Both the position numbers and the translations under genes were made by a program. Below are positions 34,781-45,477 of a stretch of 64,000 nt of DNA, in pieces. Origin of the DNA: CAYJEQ01 sp964369235 (GTDB lineage Bacteria; Bacillota; Clostridia; Oscillospirales; Ruminococcaceae); contig CAYJEQ010000001.1 in the NCBI GenBank assembly GCA_964369235.1, positions 49,068-113,067 on the forward strand, read 5' to 3'. The notes beneath the pieces were generated by a model. The model ran no database searches. It was not told where the DNA came from and worked only from the letters and a program-made list of their open reading frames with translations. Within the stretch, counting starts at the first letter, position 1, and each line of letters starts with the position of its first letter.

Positions 34781-37153
34781 ATGAATATATCAATGAGATG
34801 GCTAGAGGATTATATTAAGCCAGATGTTGCTCCTCGCCAGTTTGCTGAAGATATGACAATGTCCGGCTCTAAGGTAGAAGGCTTTGAAATAGAGGGTAGT
34901 GAACTATCCAAGGTAGTAGTAGGTAAGGTGCTTTCTCTGGAAAACCACCCTAATGCAGATTCCCTAATTATCTGTAAAATAGATGTGGCAGAAGCTGAGC
35001 CAATTCAGATAGTAACTGGGGCAAAAAACCTAGTAGTAGGGGCGCTAATTCCAGTGGCACTAGATGGGTCCACACTGCCAAATGGCATTAAGATTAAAAA
35101 AGGTAAACTGCGTGGTGAACTAAGTCAAGGTATGCTGTGTTCACTAGCTGAGCTTAACCTAACGATAAATGACTTCCCTTATGCAGAGGAAGACGGTATC
35201 TTTATTATAGAAGAAGAGTGCACTGTAGGTCAGGATATCCAGTCTGCAATAGGACTAAATGACACCTGTGTAGAATTTGAGATTACATCTAACCGTCCTG
35301 ACTGTATGTCTGTAATAGGTATTGCTAGAGAGGTTTCTGCAACCTACAATATGCCATACACAGTAAAAGAACCAGTGGTAAATGGTGCAGGAGATGACAT
35401 AGCTAACTATCTATCTGTACAGGTAGAAAACAGTGAGCTATGCCCAAGATACTCTGCTAAGGTTGTAAAAAATGTTAAGATAGCGCCTTCTCCAAGATGG
35501 CTTAGAGAGCGTCTAAGAGCAAGTGGTGTTAGACCAATAAACAATATTGTTGACATAACTAACTATGTAATGCTTGAGTATGGTCAGCCAATGCACGCCT
35601 TTGACCATAAGTATGTAGATGGCAACAAGCTAGTAGTTAAAAACGCTGTAGATGGGGAAGAGTTTATGACACTAGATGGTGTTACAAGAACACTAAGCTC
35701 CTCCATGCTTGCAATAGCTGATGGTAAAGGCACAAGTGCTATTGCCGGTGTAATGGGTGGAGAATTTAGCTCCATTATGGATGACACTAATGTAGTGGTA
35801 TTTGAGTCTGCTAATTTCCTAGGTAGCTCAGTAAGAATCACTGCTAAAAATCTAGGTATGAGAACAGAAAGCTCAGGTAGATTTGAAAAAGGACTAGATC
35901 CACAGAATACAGTACCAGCAGTAATGAGAGCTTGCGAGCTAGTAGAACTGCTAGGTGCAGGTGAGGTTGTAGATGGGCTAATTGATATTGATAATAGCTC
36001 TAAAGACCTTGTAAAAGTACCATTCCAGCCACAGTGGACAAATGATTTCATCGGTATTGATATTTCAGAAGATGAAATGGTAAGAATACTAAAATCCCTT
36101 GATTTTGATGTAGTAGATGGACAGGTTATAGTACCTTCCTTTAGAGCAGATGTAAATCACAAGGCTGATATTGCAGAGGAAGTAGCGAGAATTTACGGAT
36201 ATGATAATATCCCAACTAAGCCACTACTAGGTACAGCACAGGCAGCACTGACTCCTATGCAGGCATTTGAGAGAACTGTTTCTACAGCGCTACTAGCACA
36301 GGGACTAAATGAAATAGTAACATATTCCTTTATCAGCCCTAAATACTACGATAAAATCGCTCTAGATCCAAACTGCCCACTGAGAAATTCTGTAACAATT
36401 ATGAATCCTCTAGGTGAAGATACTAGTGTAATGAGAACAACAACAATTCCTTCTATGCTAGAAATACTAAGCAAGAACTATAACTTTAGAAATAGCTCTG
36501 CCTCACTGTATGAAATAGCAACTAAGTACATTCCAACAACTAGTGATAAGCTACCAGAGGAAAAGAAGGATATTACTATTGGTATCTACGGTAATGACTG
36601 TGACTTCTACAGTGTTAAATCCGTTGTAGAAGCAGTGGCGGCTTATGCTAATCTACCAGAGTTAACATTTACAGCTACAGGAGATATTAATGCCTTCCAC
36701 CCAGGAAGAACAGCAGTAATTAGCTATGGTGATGTTAAGCTAGGTGTAGTGGGAGAAATACACCCACAGGTACTAGAAAACTACGAAATAGGCACAAGAG
36801 CTTATGTTGCTACAATATCACTTGAAGCTATGTTTAACATTGCTAATAACGATATTAAGTATAAGCACCTACCTAAATACCCAGCAACAACAAGAGACCT
36901 TGCACTGCTATGTGATGATGAAACACCAATTAAATCATTAGAGCTTGCAATCGGTCAGGCTATGGGAGCAATATGTGAATCTGTAGAGCTGTTTGATGTA
37001 TACAGAGGTACCCAGCTACCAGAAGGTAAGAAGAGTGTAGCATTTAACATTACACTAAGAGCAGAAGACCGTACCCTAACAGTGGAAGAAGCTGACAGTG
37101 CAGTGAAAAAAGCACTAAAATCAGTGGAAAAACTAGGGGCAACACTAAGATAA
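34781..37153 (+). CDS. pheT: Phenylalanyl-tRNA synthetase beta subunit
   Basis: 790 residues with the full bacterial domain order: an N-terminal tRNA-binding (EMAP-like) domain (about 40-150, NHPNADSLIICKIDV), the B3/B4 editing domain (about 210-390, RPINNIVDITNYVMLEYGQPMH), the B5 domain (about 400-475), a core class II-like fold (480-690) and the C-terminal FDX-ACB anticodon-binding domain (about 697-790, YPATTRDLALL). It contributes tRNA binding and editing of misacylated Tyr-tRNA-Phe. GGAAGGA precedes the ATG. Confidence 0.98.
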   Translation: MNISMRWLEDYIKPDVAPRQFAEDMTMSGSKVEGFEIEGSELSKVVVGKVLSLENHPNADSLIICKIDVAEAEPIQIVTGAKNLVVGALIPVALDGSTLPNGIKIKKGKLRGELSQGMLCSLAELNLTINDFPYAEEDGIFIIEEECTVGQDIQSAIGLNDTCVEFEITSNRPDCMSVIGIAREVSATYNMPYTVKEPVVNGAGDDIANYLSVQVENSELCPRYSAKVVKNVKIAPSPRWLRERLRASGVRPINNIVDITNYVMLEYGQPMHAFDHKYVDGNKLVVKNAVDGEEFMTLDGVTRTLSSSMLAIADGKGTSAIAGVMGGEFSSIMDDTNVVVFESANFLGSSVRITAKNLGMRTESSGRFEKGLDPQNTVPAVMRACELVELLGAGEVVDGLIDIDNSSKDLVKVPFQPQWTNDFIGIDISEDEMVRILKSLDFDVVDGQVIVPSFRADVNHKADIAEEVARIYGYDNIPTKPLLGTAQAALTPMQAFERTVSTALLAQGLNEIVTYSFISPKYYDKIALDPNCPLRNSVTIMNPLGEDTSVMRTTTIPSMLEILSKNYNFRNSSASLYEIATKYIPTTSDKLPEEKKDITIGIYGNDCDFYSVKSVVEAVAAYANLPELTFTATGDINAFHPGRTAVISYGDVKLGVVGEIHPQVLENYEIGTRAYVATISLEAMFNIANNDIKYKHLPKYPATTRDLALLCDDETPIKSLELAIGQAMGAICESVELFDVYRGTQLPEGKKSVAFNITLRAEDRTLTVEEADSAVKKALKSVEKLGATLR

Positions 37154-37194
37154 TAGAATTTATTATTAGTGCTTTTACAATTTAAAAGTTAAAC

Positions 37195-37231
37195 AAAGGG
37201 GCAGTGATGAAGTTTTCATCACTGCCCCTTT
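37195..37231. terminator. Bidirectional terminator between pheT and the ankyrin gene
   Basis: Perfect 16-bp stem (37195-37210 with 37216-37231), A-rich on the left and T-rich on the right, between convergent genes. Confidence 0.92.
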
Positions 37232-37261
37232 ATATTTTGATTTAAGATTGTGTATGCTGGA

Positions 37262-38464
37262 TTAGCGCTGTTTTAATACATTTAAAAAGGTACTTACATC
37301 AGCAATATCATCAAAATTACCATGTTCCATATCATAAAGACTAATCTTATTAGTGTCTAGATTATAATAAAAAGTCATGGAATAAACTTCATCAGGCAGG
37401 GTAATAGCCATAACATTACTACCAGATATATTTAAACTAATAACATTATTTACATCTAAAAAGGATATCCCCTTAAAGTTATAGGTGTCAAATAAACTAA
37501 ATTTTTCAGATACTTCTTCATCGTCCATATATCCATGCACTGTTACCATAATGCTATCATCGGTTTTATAAAATTCATAGCTCCTATCAGTAGATACTGA
37601 GATGTCAAGAATGGGCTTAGGCAGTCCTATTTCCACCAATCTATTATAGTTAAACTGGCTGTCATGGTAGTGAGGAGGCTCTATGGATTTTAAAAATTCT
37701 GCTGCATCTTCGCAACCAGACTCATAAGCTAGATGATAGGCACGCTTGCCATCTCCATTTACCTTTTCAATGTCGGCGCCACATTCTATTAGATACTTAC
37801 ACATCCCTAGATGGTTATTACTAGCAGCTATATGTAGTGCAGTGTCATTTCTAGTAAAAACTTGGTTGTTTTTATTATAATTTACATCTACACCCTCAGC
37901 TACTAAATATTTTATTACTACCCAGTTTTTCATATCAGATTCTGATTTGTTTTTCATGAATGGGGAGGATCTTACCACATTGTATACCAAAGCTTTAAAT
38001 GTAAGGCCAGCAGATTCTTTTATACTATATCCGTGGTCTTGGGCACATTTTATAAATTCTATGATTTTCTCTACAGGGTTATCTGCAATCTCATAGGTAA
38101 GGCCATATAGTACATCACTGCCCTCTCGATAGTCATAGGAAGGTCTTTTGATGTTTATATCAGCACCTTGTGACATTAAATACTCCACTAATTCCATATC
38201 TAGGGATCTAAAAGCATCATGAAGTACAGGTAGATGGTTATTATTTATATCAGCACCATTACCAATTAACCACTCAAAAGCCTTCTTATGTTTAATCGCC
38301 ATGTTTAGAGGGTACTGACTATTATACATCTCGTTAAGATTCCATTTATAGGTGTCTTTAATCTGTTGTAACTCTGAGATGTTTCCTTCCTCAATAAGAG
38401 GTTTGATTTTTTTATATAATTTGTCCTGCTCTCGGCGAGCTTTTTCTATCTGTCTATAGTCCAT
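37262..38464 (-). CDS. Ankyrin-repeat protein
   Basis: 400 residues. After a charged N-terminal helix come ankyrin repeats: clear units end in AFEWLIGNGADIN (about 65-77), LVEYLMSQGADIN (about 95-107), YLVAEGVDVN and TALHIAASNNHLGMCKYLIECGADIE (about 208-235), then KRAYHLAYESGCEDAAEFL. The last 130 residues are a beta-rich domain of unknown type. Ankyrin repeats bind proteins; no signal peptide is present, so the protein is cytosolic. AGGAG precedes the ATG. Function unknown. Confidence 0.85.
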   Translation of the reverse strand: MDYRQIEKARREQDKLYKKIKPLIEEGNISELQQIKDTYKWNLNEMYNSQYPLNMAIKHKKAFEWLIGNGADINNNHLPVLHDAFRSLDMELVEYLMSQGADINIKRPSYDYREGSDVLYGLTYEIADNPVEKIIEFIKCAQDHGYSIKESAGLTFKALVYNVVRSSPFMKNKSESDMKNWVVIKYLVAEGVDVNYNKNNQVFTRNDTALHIAASNNHLGMCKYLIECGADIEKVNGDGKRAYHLAYESGCEDAAEFLKSIEPPHYHDSQFNYNRLVEIGLPKPILDISVSTDRSYEFYKTDDSIMVTVHGYMDDEEVSEKFSLFDTYNFKGISFLDVNNVISLNISGSNVMAITLPDEVYSMTFYYNLDTNKISLYDMEHGNFDDIADVSTFLNVLKQR

Positions 38465-38514
38465 AGTACACTCCTAAAGTAGTATTGTCAGTTATATGTA
38501 AGTTAATTGTAGTA

Positions 38515-39030
38515 TTATCCCTTTTGTTCTTCCTTAAGGTATTCTCTTGATAGATTAATGTAGTTAATAGCTGACTGGGCGTTATGGGCTATCTGCGCTT
38601 CAGTTAATGGCTTAACTGCTTTGGCTGGAGAGCCTAGCACAAGCATTCCATCAGGGATAATAGTATTAGATGTCACAAGGGCACCAGCGCCTACTACACA
38701 GTTTTTGCCGATAACTGCTCCGTCTAGAATAATACTACCCATGCCAATAAGGGTGTTATCACCAATAGTACAAGCGTGAACAATAGCACTATGGCCTATA
38801 GTTACATCTTTGCCGATTATGGTAGGTAGCCCATTATGCTCATGTACCACAGCATTATCCTGAATATTTGTGCCATCACCTATTACTACTCTATCTACAT
38901 CGGCTCTTATCACTGCATTGTGCCAGATACTACAGTTTTGACCAATGGTGATATCTCCTACTAGTCTTACCCCTGGTGCTATGTAGGTACAGGGCTGTGT
39001 TTGTGGGGATTTACCTCTGAAACTATCCAT
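38515..39030 (-). CDS. Gamma-carbonic anhydrase family (left-handed beta-helix) protein
   Basis: Hexapeptide repeats (ITIGQNCSIWHNAVIRADV and on) build a left-handed beta helix. The metal-binding His set appears as VVHEH and GHSAIVH, with the Arg/Asp of AVIRADVD and Gln of NIQDNAVVH, as in Cam/YrdA proteins. Members bind Zn or Fe and may hydrate CO2 or act on acyl-CoA or carnitine substrates; activity is often unproven. I choose the ATG at 39030, since AGAGG lies 13 bases before it; the ATG at 39042 touches that site, and the frame is open to 39111. Confidence 0.85.
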   Translation of the reverse strand: MDSFRGKSPQTQPCTYIAPGVRLVGDITIGQNCSIWHNAVIRADVDRVVIGDGTNIQDNAVVHEHNGLPTIIGKDVTIGHSAIVHACTIGDNTLIGMGSIILDGAVIGKNCVVGAGALVTSNTIIPDGMLVLGSPAKAVKPLTEAQIAHNAQSAINYINLSREYLKEEQKG

Positions 39031-39111
39031 ATTTATGACCATACCTCTCTTATATAATTTTATATTAAAATATTCTGGGTTGTAAATTAAGCCAAAAGCT
39101 CCATAGGGCAT

Positions 39112-39502
39112 CTACTTTGGTAGATTTTTCATCCTATCTATAATACTACCACAAGGGCAGATAACGAGATACTCCTTATTAAACTTTATTAAAGGTATAA
39201 AAAATACATGGAAATAGTTTTAATTACATATCATAGTGCTATCCAGTCTATTTCCACAGCTGTGACAATTAGTAGGGAAGGTTCCCATATTTTTACTTTT
39301 GTTACCAGTGCCAGCTATAAAAAACAAAATCCCACCTCCAATTCTATAAAAGCAAATTCACTATTTAAAGATAGTATATAATAATAGGGTAATTTTATCA
39401 AGTAAATAAGTAAAAATTTACCTTTGAGAGTAAAAGATTAAAATATTGTAATATATATTGAATAAAAACGCAGTTTTTTATCTAAATTTCGTTACTATTG
39501 TA
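39112..39502. other. Long intergenic region without a gene
   Basis: About 390 AT-rich bases between the divergent carbonic anhydrase and envelope genes. Small inverted repeats are visible but no RNA class or gene was recognised. Confidence 0.5.
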
Positions 39503-39531
39503 TTGATTTATATTGAACTTAGGTGTAAAAT
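39503..39531 (+). promoter_or_regulatory. Candidate promoter of the envelope locus
   Basis: TTGATT (39503-39508), 17-base spacer, TAAAAT (39526-39531), about 120 bases before the first gene. Confidence 0.45.
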
Positions 39532-39654
39532 TAAATAGTATGCTTAACAGTGATGTATAAATAAACATAGTATAAATAAATAGAGATTATTTAACATAGA
39601 AATATATAAGGCTATTAACAGCCTTAACAATACCCAAGAAAGGTGGAATTAATT

Positions 39655-41244
39655 TTGAAAAGATACCTAGCAGTAATTTTAGCAGGGATTATGCTATTAA
39701 CAACTAGCTGTAGTCAGCGAACAGAGGGTAATATACCTTCAGAAACTAAAGATATATCTTCAACATCTACCCCAGAACCTACAACAGAACCTACCCCAGA
39801 ACCTACAAAAGATATTGAAGTAACAATAAATCCAGAAACCACACCAGAGCCTACGGCAGAAGGTCAGGATACATTAGATAGTGGAGAGGTAAATTCCATT
39901 ACACCTACAGCAGAGGCAACTCCAACACCGACACCTACACCGACAGCAACACCAACGCCAACACCTACAGCAACACCGACGCCAACACCTACAGCAACAC
40001 CGACGCCAACGCCAACTCCGACGCCAACGCCAACACCGACCCCAACGCCTACTCCTACACCAACACCAACTCAAGCAGTTCCACTTCCAGAGGAAGTACC
40101 TGTTTTTAATGAAGAGGACAGCAGCAGTAATACTGCTAGTAGTGTTGATGTTTCAGGTGAGCTTAGGGCAGTATGGATATCATATTTGGATTTTTACAGT
40201 TTATTAACCGATAACTCAGCTAGTCAGTTTGCTGCTAATATGGATAGAGTTTATAGTAATATGGTGGCAGATGGCTTTAACACAGCTATTGTACAGGTAA
40301 GACCTTTTGGAGATGCATTATACCCTTCTGAATACTTTCCATGGTCACATATTTTAAATGGTGATAAAGAAGGAGTAGATCCTGGTTTTGATCCATTACA
40401 GATAATGATTGACGGAGCAAAAAAATACGGACTGCGTATTGAAGCATGGATAAATCCTTACAGAGTAAGAGCTAGCTCCTCAATACCTGATATTTCCTCT
40501 GATAGCCCAGCAGCTACACTACAGGGAACAGATGCTGTAATTTACTATGGAGATGGCATATACTTTAATCCAGCCAGTGATACAGCAAGGGATTTAATCA
40601 CCGATGGTGTAATAGAGATTGTAGAAAACTATGATATAGACGGAATACACTTTGATGATTATTTCTACCCTACTACCGATGCTGCCTTTGACAGTAAATA
40701 CTATAATAGCTACACAGGTTCACTATCCCTAGGAGATTGGCGCCGAGAAAATGTAGATAAGCTAGTAAAACAGGTTTATAGCGCAATTAAAGCAGAGGAT
40801 AGCACAGTAGAATTTGGTATAAGCCCACAGGCTAACTTTGAGAATAACTACGATAAACAATATATTAATGTACAGAAATGGTTATCTAACACAGGGTATA
40901 TTGACTATATCTGCCCACAGGTTTACTTTGGATTTGACAACGAAGCCTACCCTTATAATTACACCATTAATGCTTGGGATGATTTAATAAAAGTAGCTGG
41001 AATAGACCTTTATATTGGGCTTTCACCCTATAAGATAGGACTAGAAGATACTTGGGCAGGCAGTGGTAAAACCGAATGGATTACCGATGATGAAATTCTA
41101 GCAAGAATGGTGGAAAATGCCAGAGATTTAGATAATTATGATGGATTTTTCATGTATAGATATGATTCAATATATAATCCTGCATCAGGGGTTAAATCAC
41201 AGGTAGTCAAGGAAATGGCAGCTTTAGAAAAACTGCTAGACTAG
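39655..41244 (+). CDS. GHL10-type (DUF187) glycosyl-hydrolase-like lipoprotein
   Basis: A lipoprotein signal ends at LTTSC (Cys20); a long Thr-Pro linker (about 40-140) then projects a GHL10/YngK-type TIM-barrel from about residue 165. Typical segments are LRAVWISYLDF, NTAIVQVRPFGDALYPSEYFPWS (cut here), IEAWINPYRVR, YDIDGIHFDDYFYP with the paired acidic residues, EFGISPQ and DYICPQVYFGF. These enzymes probably cleave peptidoglycan or related surface glycans. The likely start is TTG at 39655 with AGGTGG eight bases before; a GTG at 39643 lies inside that site. It leads the envelope locus. Confidence 0.87.
   Translation: MKRYLAVILAGIMLLTTSCSQRTEGNIPSETKDISSTSTPEPTTEPTPEPTKDIEVTINPETTPEPTAEGQDTLDSGEVNSITPTAEATPTPTPTPTATPTPTPTATPTPTPTATPTPTPTPTPTPTPTPTPTPTPTPTQAVPLPEEVPVFNEEDSSSNTASSVDVSGELRAVWISYLDFYSLLTDNSASQFAANMDRVYSNMVADGFNTAIVQVRPFGDALYPSEYFPWSHILNGDKEGVDPGFDPLQIMIDGAKKYGLRIEAWINPYRVRASSSIPDISSDSPAATLQGTDAVIYYGDGIYFNPASDTARDLITDGVIEIVENYDIDGIHFDDYFYPTTDAAFDSKYYNSYTGSLSLGDWRRENVDKLVKQVYSAIKAEDSTVEFGISPQANFENNYDKQYINVQKWLSNTGYIDYICPQVYFGFDNEAYPYNYTINAWDDLIKVAGIDLYIGLSPYKIGLEDTWAGSGKTEWITDDEILARMVENARDLDNYDGFFMYRYDSIYNPASGVKSQVVKEMAALEKLLD
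39919..40070 (+). repeat. In-frame Thr-Pro microsatellite
   Basis: About 50 codons alternate ACN and CCN (with some GCA), coding a Thr-Pro spacer. Being made of 6-base units, gain or loss of a unit changes length without shifting frame. Similar, shorter tracts occur at about 44332-44370 and 45838-45905 in the next two genes. Confidence 0.85.
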
Positions 41245-41308
41245 TCAGTGGTAATAGTAAACTTAACTATTTGTGTACCCATATATAAAACCATAAAGGA
41301 GTGTAAAA

Positions 41309-44300
41309 GTGGCTAAAATTCTTAAAAATAAAAAAGCAGTCTGGGGAATAATGTGTACCTTAATGATACTAGTAACTGGTGCTATAGTAGGATATGCAAT
41401 ATACACCAGTGATGGAAATATAATGGTAGAGGATCCTTCCTCCTCGATGGTTTCTCCTGATAGTAGTGAAATGCCAGAGGAAACTTTCCACCCAGAGGAA
41501 ACCACAGAGCCCAGTGGGGAAACACCATCAACAGAAGATGGAGATGCTACCCAAGAGGACGGTAGCACACCTCCAACTGGTGATGTAGACCTTAGTGATA
41601 ATGAGAATAATAATTTTCAGGGGGTAACTACGGTAAATATACCGTCGGTTATGCGTGCAGTTTATCTTTCCCCTGGAGAGGATTACCTTAAAGGCGCTAC
41701 CGATGAAGAGACAGTTAAAGCAGAAATTGATGCTGCATTAACCCATGCAAAAAACCTAACTATGAATACCATTATATTTGAAACAATGATGGAGGATAAA
41801 CTTGTTTATCTTAATTCTACATTTCCTAATATAATGAATGAATTTGATTCCCTAAAATACGCTGTAGATAAAGCCAAAGAGATGGGTTTTTACACTTATG
41901 CAATCTACAATGTAAACTATCTACCACAGGGAGATAGCATAGTATCTACCTCGTATATAGACAGTGGAGATATAGACTTAATTACAGATAATCTAGAGAG
42001 ATTTACCTATAACTATTATGTAGATGGTATTATCCTAGATGACTATTACAATGTAGCTGGAGAAGAAAGCTACAGCCACTATCTAAAATACGGTGGTGGT
42101 ATGGGATATGAAGAATATATGTTAGCTACTTCAGAAGCTCTTTTTACCATCTGTACCGATATAATAAGAGATATTTCTCCAGCTATACAGGTGGGGATGA
42201 TGACTGAATCTGTATGGGAAAACCAGTCAGTTAACTCAGAAGGGCCTCTTACAAATGCCAGCTTTACAGCACTGGGCACAGGTAATTCTGATAATAGATC
42301 CTATGTAGAGGACTTTATCCCTGACTTTGTAATGGTGAAAACCAGCTCTCACACCGAAAGTAGTTCTATGAATTTCTCCGAAATTGTAGAGTGGTGGGAC
42401 GGTCAGTGTAGCGGTGTAGGAATGCCACTTTACATAGTTCACGCCAGCAGTAAAGCAGCCAGTGAAGAAACAGGTTGGACAGAGTATGATCAGCTTATCA
42501 AACAGCTAATTGTAACAGATGATCTAGCAAGTTTTGATGGTAGTGTTTATGATTCACTGTCTAGAATGGTGGCTAATCCTAAGGATTTTGCTACTATGCT
42601 AGTGCAGTATTATAACAACGAGATTAACCCAGACCATGTACTTAAAGAGTTAGCAGTTACCCAGCCTACAAAGCTAACTTTTGAAACTTTTGAACCAGCA
42701 GTAATCTTCCAAGGGGCTTCTGATCCTAATGTTGAGATTACCTTTAATGGGGAAGCCATACAAACAGATGAAAATGGTTACTTCTCTATAAATATGCCAC
42801 TGGATCCAGGAGATAATAGATTTGTCATTGACCATAAGGGCAAAACAATGACCTATAATATTTTTAGACGAGTGGTTATTATTGATACATTCTCACCAAC
42901 AGGTAATATTACCCTAGATGGTGGTATGGAGATAACTGTTTCAGCACTTGCTTATGATGATGCGACAGTTACAGCTACTTTAAACGGCAAAACAATCACC
43001 CTAGTAAAAGACGATACCCTTGATGATGATGTTAATGTAGCCTCTAACTATTCTAGCTTTAGTGGATCATTTACACTACCAGAAGCAACAACATCAGCAC
43101 AAAACCTAGGTAACATAGTGATTAAAGGTAGTTGGCAGGGAATGAATGAAACTAAAACTGCTGCCAGTGTTACAGTAAATAAGAAGATAACCTTAACAGG
43201 TGGTGAGCCAGTTCAGGTTATAGCGGATCTTGCTGAAACCTTCCCAACAGGGGTAATTAATGATAATTCTAGCCCATACTACTATCCACTGCCTAAGGGA
43301 ACACTGGATTATGCAGTAGGTAGCGAAATTATCTATAGAACAGCAGATAAGACCTTCTCATATTACAATCTAGCTTCAGGGCTGAGAGTGTATTCAGCAG
43401 ATATTAAAGCTGTTGCTGATAGTATGGCACCAGATGATAATGAGATAGACGATATTAGCCTGAGAAGTGATTCAAAATACACTTATCTAACAGTGGAAAT
43501 GGATCAGAAGGTATCCTACACATCTACCTATACTGAAAGTGAATTTAAGATTAAATTCCATTATACAAGTGAAGTGCCAAATGCAGCAACAACACCAAGT
43601 AACTCTCTATTTAATAAGCTTGGTTGGGATGGGACAACCTTAGTGTTAGACCTTAAGAAAACAGGTTCATTTATGGGATACACAGCATATTACAGTGGTG
43701 ATGATCTAGTAATTAGATTCCTAAATCCACCAGCAGTGTCTGGCAATAGTCTAGCAGGTGTAAGCATTGTAATTGACCCAGGACATGATGGAAGTGACAC
43801 AGGTGCCTTAGGATTCTTACCAGCCTACCCCGAAAGCGTAATAAATCAGATGATTTCCACCAAGCTATCAGCTGAGTTAAAGTCCCGTGGGGCAACAGTT
43901 TACACTATAAACACCACAGGATCTAGTAAGGTCACTTTAGAAAGTCGACTAAATACAGCAGCAGCACAGAATCCACATATACTACTTAGCATCCACTCTA
44001 ATAGTGCTACAAATAGCTCAGCAGTAGGTAGTGAATCCTACTACTTTAACCTGTATTCCAGATACCTAGCAGGCTATGTATCACAGGAAGTAGCAGGGGC
44101 TATGAATACTACAAACAGAGGTGGAAAGTACAACCTATTCTATATGACTAGGGATATGGGATTTGCTTCTACCTTAGTTGAGGTTGGATTTATGTCTAAT
44201 CAGACAGAGTATAGAAAACTTATTGATGTTGATTATCAGCAGGATGTTGCAGAAGCTATTGCAGATGGAGTTTATAACTATCTAAGGTACTTAGGAGGTA

Positions 44301-45472
44301 GCTCAGTGCCATCAGGTAGCACATCTACCACTCCGACACCAACAGCTACCCCTACACCTACTGCAACTCCAAATACATCAACAGATGATGAAATCCCAGA
44401 GGAAATCACATTAAATGAGGAAGACTTACTATTATCCATTGATGAAACATTTAAATTAGTAGCAGATGTTTACCCAGAAGATGCAAATGATGACATTGAA
44501 TGGGAAAGTGATGACACTGATATTGCTACAGTATCTACATCAGGGCTGGTAACTGGTAAAGATGTGGGTACAACAAGGATTTATGCTATATCTGAAGAAG
44601 ATGGTGATGTATATGCCTACTGTGATGTCGAGGTAAGTAATAGATATGCTGACCAAGATATTGAGCCATCTGATATTGAGATTGATAGAAGTAAGCTTAC
44701 TTTATATGTAACAGAAGAACACCAGCTATCAGCTACAGTAAGTCCTAGTAATGCAGCAAATCGTGATGTAATATGGATTTCAGAAGATGAAAGAATAATT
44801 ACTGTAGATGAAGATGGTGTGGTAAAAGCTATACGAGAAGGTACAGCGGACATTATTGCTGAAACCTATGATGGTAAGCAGTATGACTTCTGTACAGTTA
44901 CTGTACATGAAACTGGTGATGACGATGTAACTGGTGTAGAGTTTGAGACTGATGAAATTAAAATCTTTGAGGGAAATAGTGATGCTCTATCCTACACTGT
45001 ACTGCCAGTTAGTGCCTATGACAAAGATGTGACATTTACCTCTAGTGATAGTGATATAGTTGAGGTAAACGGAGATGGGGAAATTTTTGCTAGATCTCCA
45101 GGTGCTGCAACTATAACAGTAACCACATATGATGGAGGAAAAAAAGACAGCTGTAGAGTAGCAGTTATAGCTATACCAGATGGATTTAGCGATCCACCAC
45201 AGCTTAATTTTGAGATTAGGGATATAACCCTATATGAAGATGAAACAGAGCGAGTATACTTAGATTTATATCCATCTAATTTAAATCCCGATGATATAGA
45301 TATTAGTATTAAGAGGATAAGCGGTGGTTCTGCACCTGTATCCATTGATTATGATTCTAGGGAAGGTTATGTTGATATTGAGGCATTAGATAGTGGTGTA
45401 GTAGAGATTACTGCCACCCATATGGATTATGAATTTATTAGTGATGTATTAACTATAACTGTAGAAGATTAG
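41309..45472 (+). CDS. Membrane-anchored GHL10-like / N-acetylmuramoyl-L-alanine amidase / Big2 fusion
   Basis: 1387 residues. One N-terminal membrane segment (about 10-32), an acidic linker, a GHL10-like barrel (about 110-440; VMRAVYLSPGEDYLKG, YVDGIILDDYYN), beta-rich domains (about 440-810), then an Amidase_3 domain (about 815-1010) with Zn ligands His826 (PGHDG), Glu842 and His896 (SIHSN) and catalytic Glu958 (LVEVGF), and after a Thr-Pro linker three or four Big2 Ig-like domains (about 1035-1387). It should cut the amide between muramic acid and the stem peptide at the cell wall. The start is GTG with GGAG upstream, 64 bases after the previous gene. Confidence 0.88.
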   Translation: MAKILKNKKAVWGIMCTLMILVTGAIVGYAIYTSDGNIMVEDPSSSMVSPDSSEMPEETFHPEETTEPSGETPSTEDGDATQEDGSTPPTGDVDLSDNENNNFQGVTTVNIPSVMRAVYLSPGEDYLKGATDEETVKAEIDAALTHAKNLTMNTIIFETMMEDKLVYLNSTFPNIMNEFDSLKYAVDKAKEMGFYTYAIYNVNYLPQGDSIVSTSYIDSGDIDLITDNLERFTYNYYVDGIILDDYYNVAGEESYSHYLKYGGGMGYEEYMLATSEALFTICTDIIRDISPAIQVGMMTESVWENQSVNSEGPLTNASFTALGTGNSDNRSYVEDFIPDFVMVKTSSHTESSSMNFSEIVEWWDGQCSGVGMPLYIVHASSKAASEETGWTEYDQLIKQLIVTDDLASFDGSVYDSLSRMVANPKDFATMLVQYYNNEINPDHVLKELAVTQPTKLTFETFEPAVIFQGASDPNVEITFNGEAIQTDENGYFSINMPLDPGDNRFVIDHKGKTMTYNIFRRVVIIDTFSPTGNITLDGGMEITVSALAYDDATVTATLNGKTITLVKDDTLDDDVNVASNYSSFSGSFTLPEATTSAQNLGNIVIKGSWQGMNETKTAASVTVNKKITLTGGEPVQVIADLAETFPTGVINDNSSPYYYPLPKGTLDYAVGSEIIYRTADKTFSYYNLASGLRVYSADIKAVADSMAPDDNEIDDISLRSDSKYTYLTVEMDQKVSYTSTYTESEFKIKFHYTSEVPNAATTPSNSLFNKLGWDGTTLVLDLKKTGSFMGYTAYYSGDDLVIRFLNPPAVSGNSLAGVSIVIDPGHDGSDTGALGFLPAYPESVINQMISTKLSAELKSRGATVYTINTTGSSKVTLESRLNTAAAQNPHILLSIHSNSATNSSAVGSESYYFNLYSRYLAGYVSQEVAGAMNTTNRGGKYNLFYMTRDMGFASTLVEVGFMSNQTEYRKLIDVDYQQDVAEAIADGVYNYLRYLGGSSVPSGSTSTTPTPTATPTPTATPNTSTDDEIPEEITLNEEDLLLSIDETFKLVADVYPEDANDDIEWESDDTDIATVSTSGLVTGKDVGTTRIYAISEEDGDVYAYCDVEVSNRYADQDIEPSDIEIDRSKLTLYVTEEHQLSATVSPSNAANRDVIWISEDERIITVDEDGVVKAIREGTADIIAETYDGKQYDFCTVTVHETGDDDVTGVEFETDEIKIFEGNSDALSYTVLPVSAYDKDVTFTSSDSDIVEVNGDGEIFARSPGAATITVTTYDGGKKDSCRVAVIAIPDGFSDPPQLNFEIRDITLYEDETERVYLDLYPSNLNPDDIDISIKRISGGSAPVSIDYDSREGYVDIEALDSGVVEITATHMDYEFISDVLTITVED

Positions 45473-45477
45473 AATAT

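Noticed and set aside
39874..40074. A Trp/Arg/Cys-rich minus-strand frame
   Set aside because: It is the antisense of the Thr-Pro repeat tract and has no start signal.
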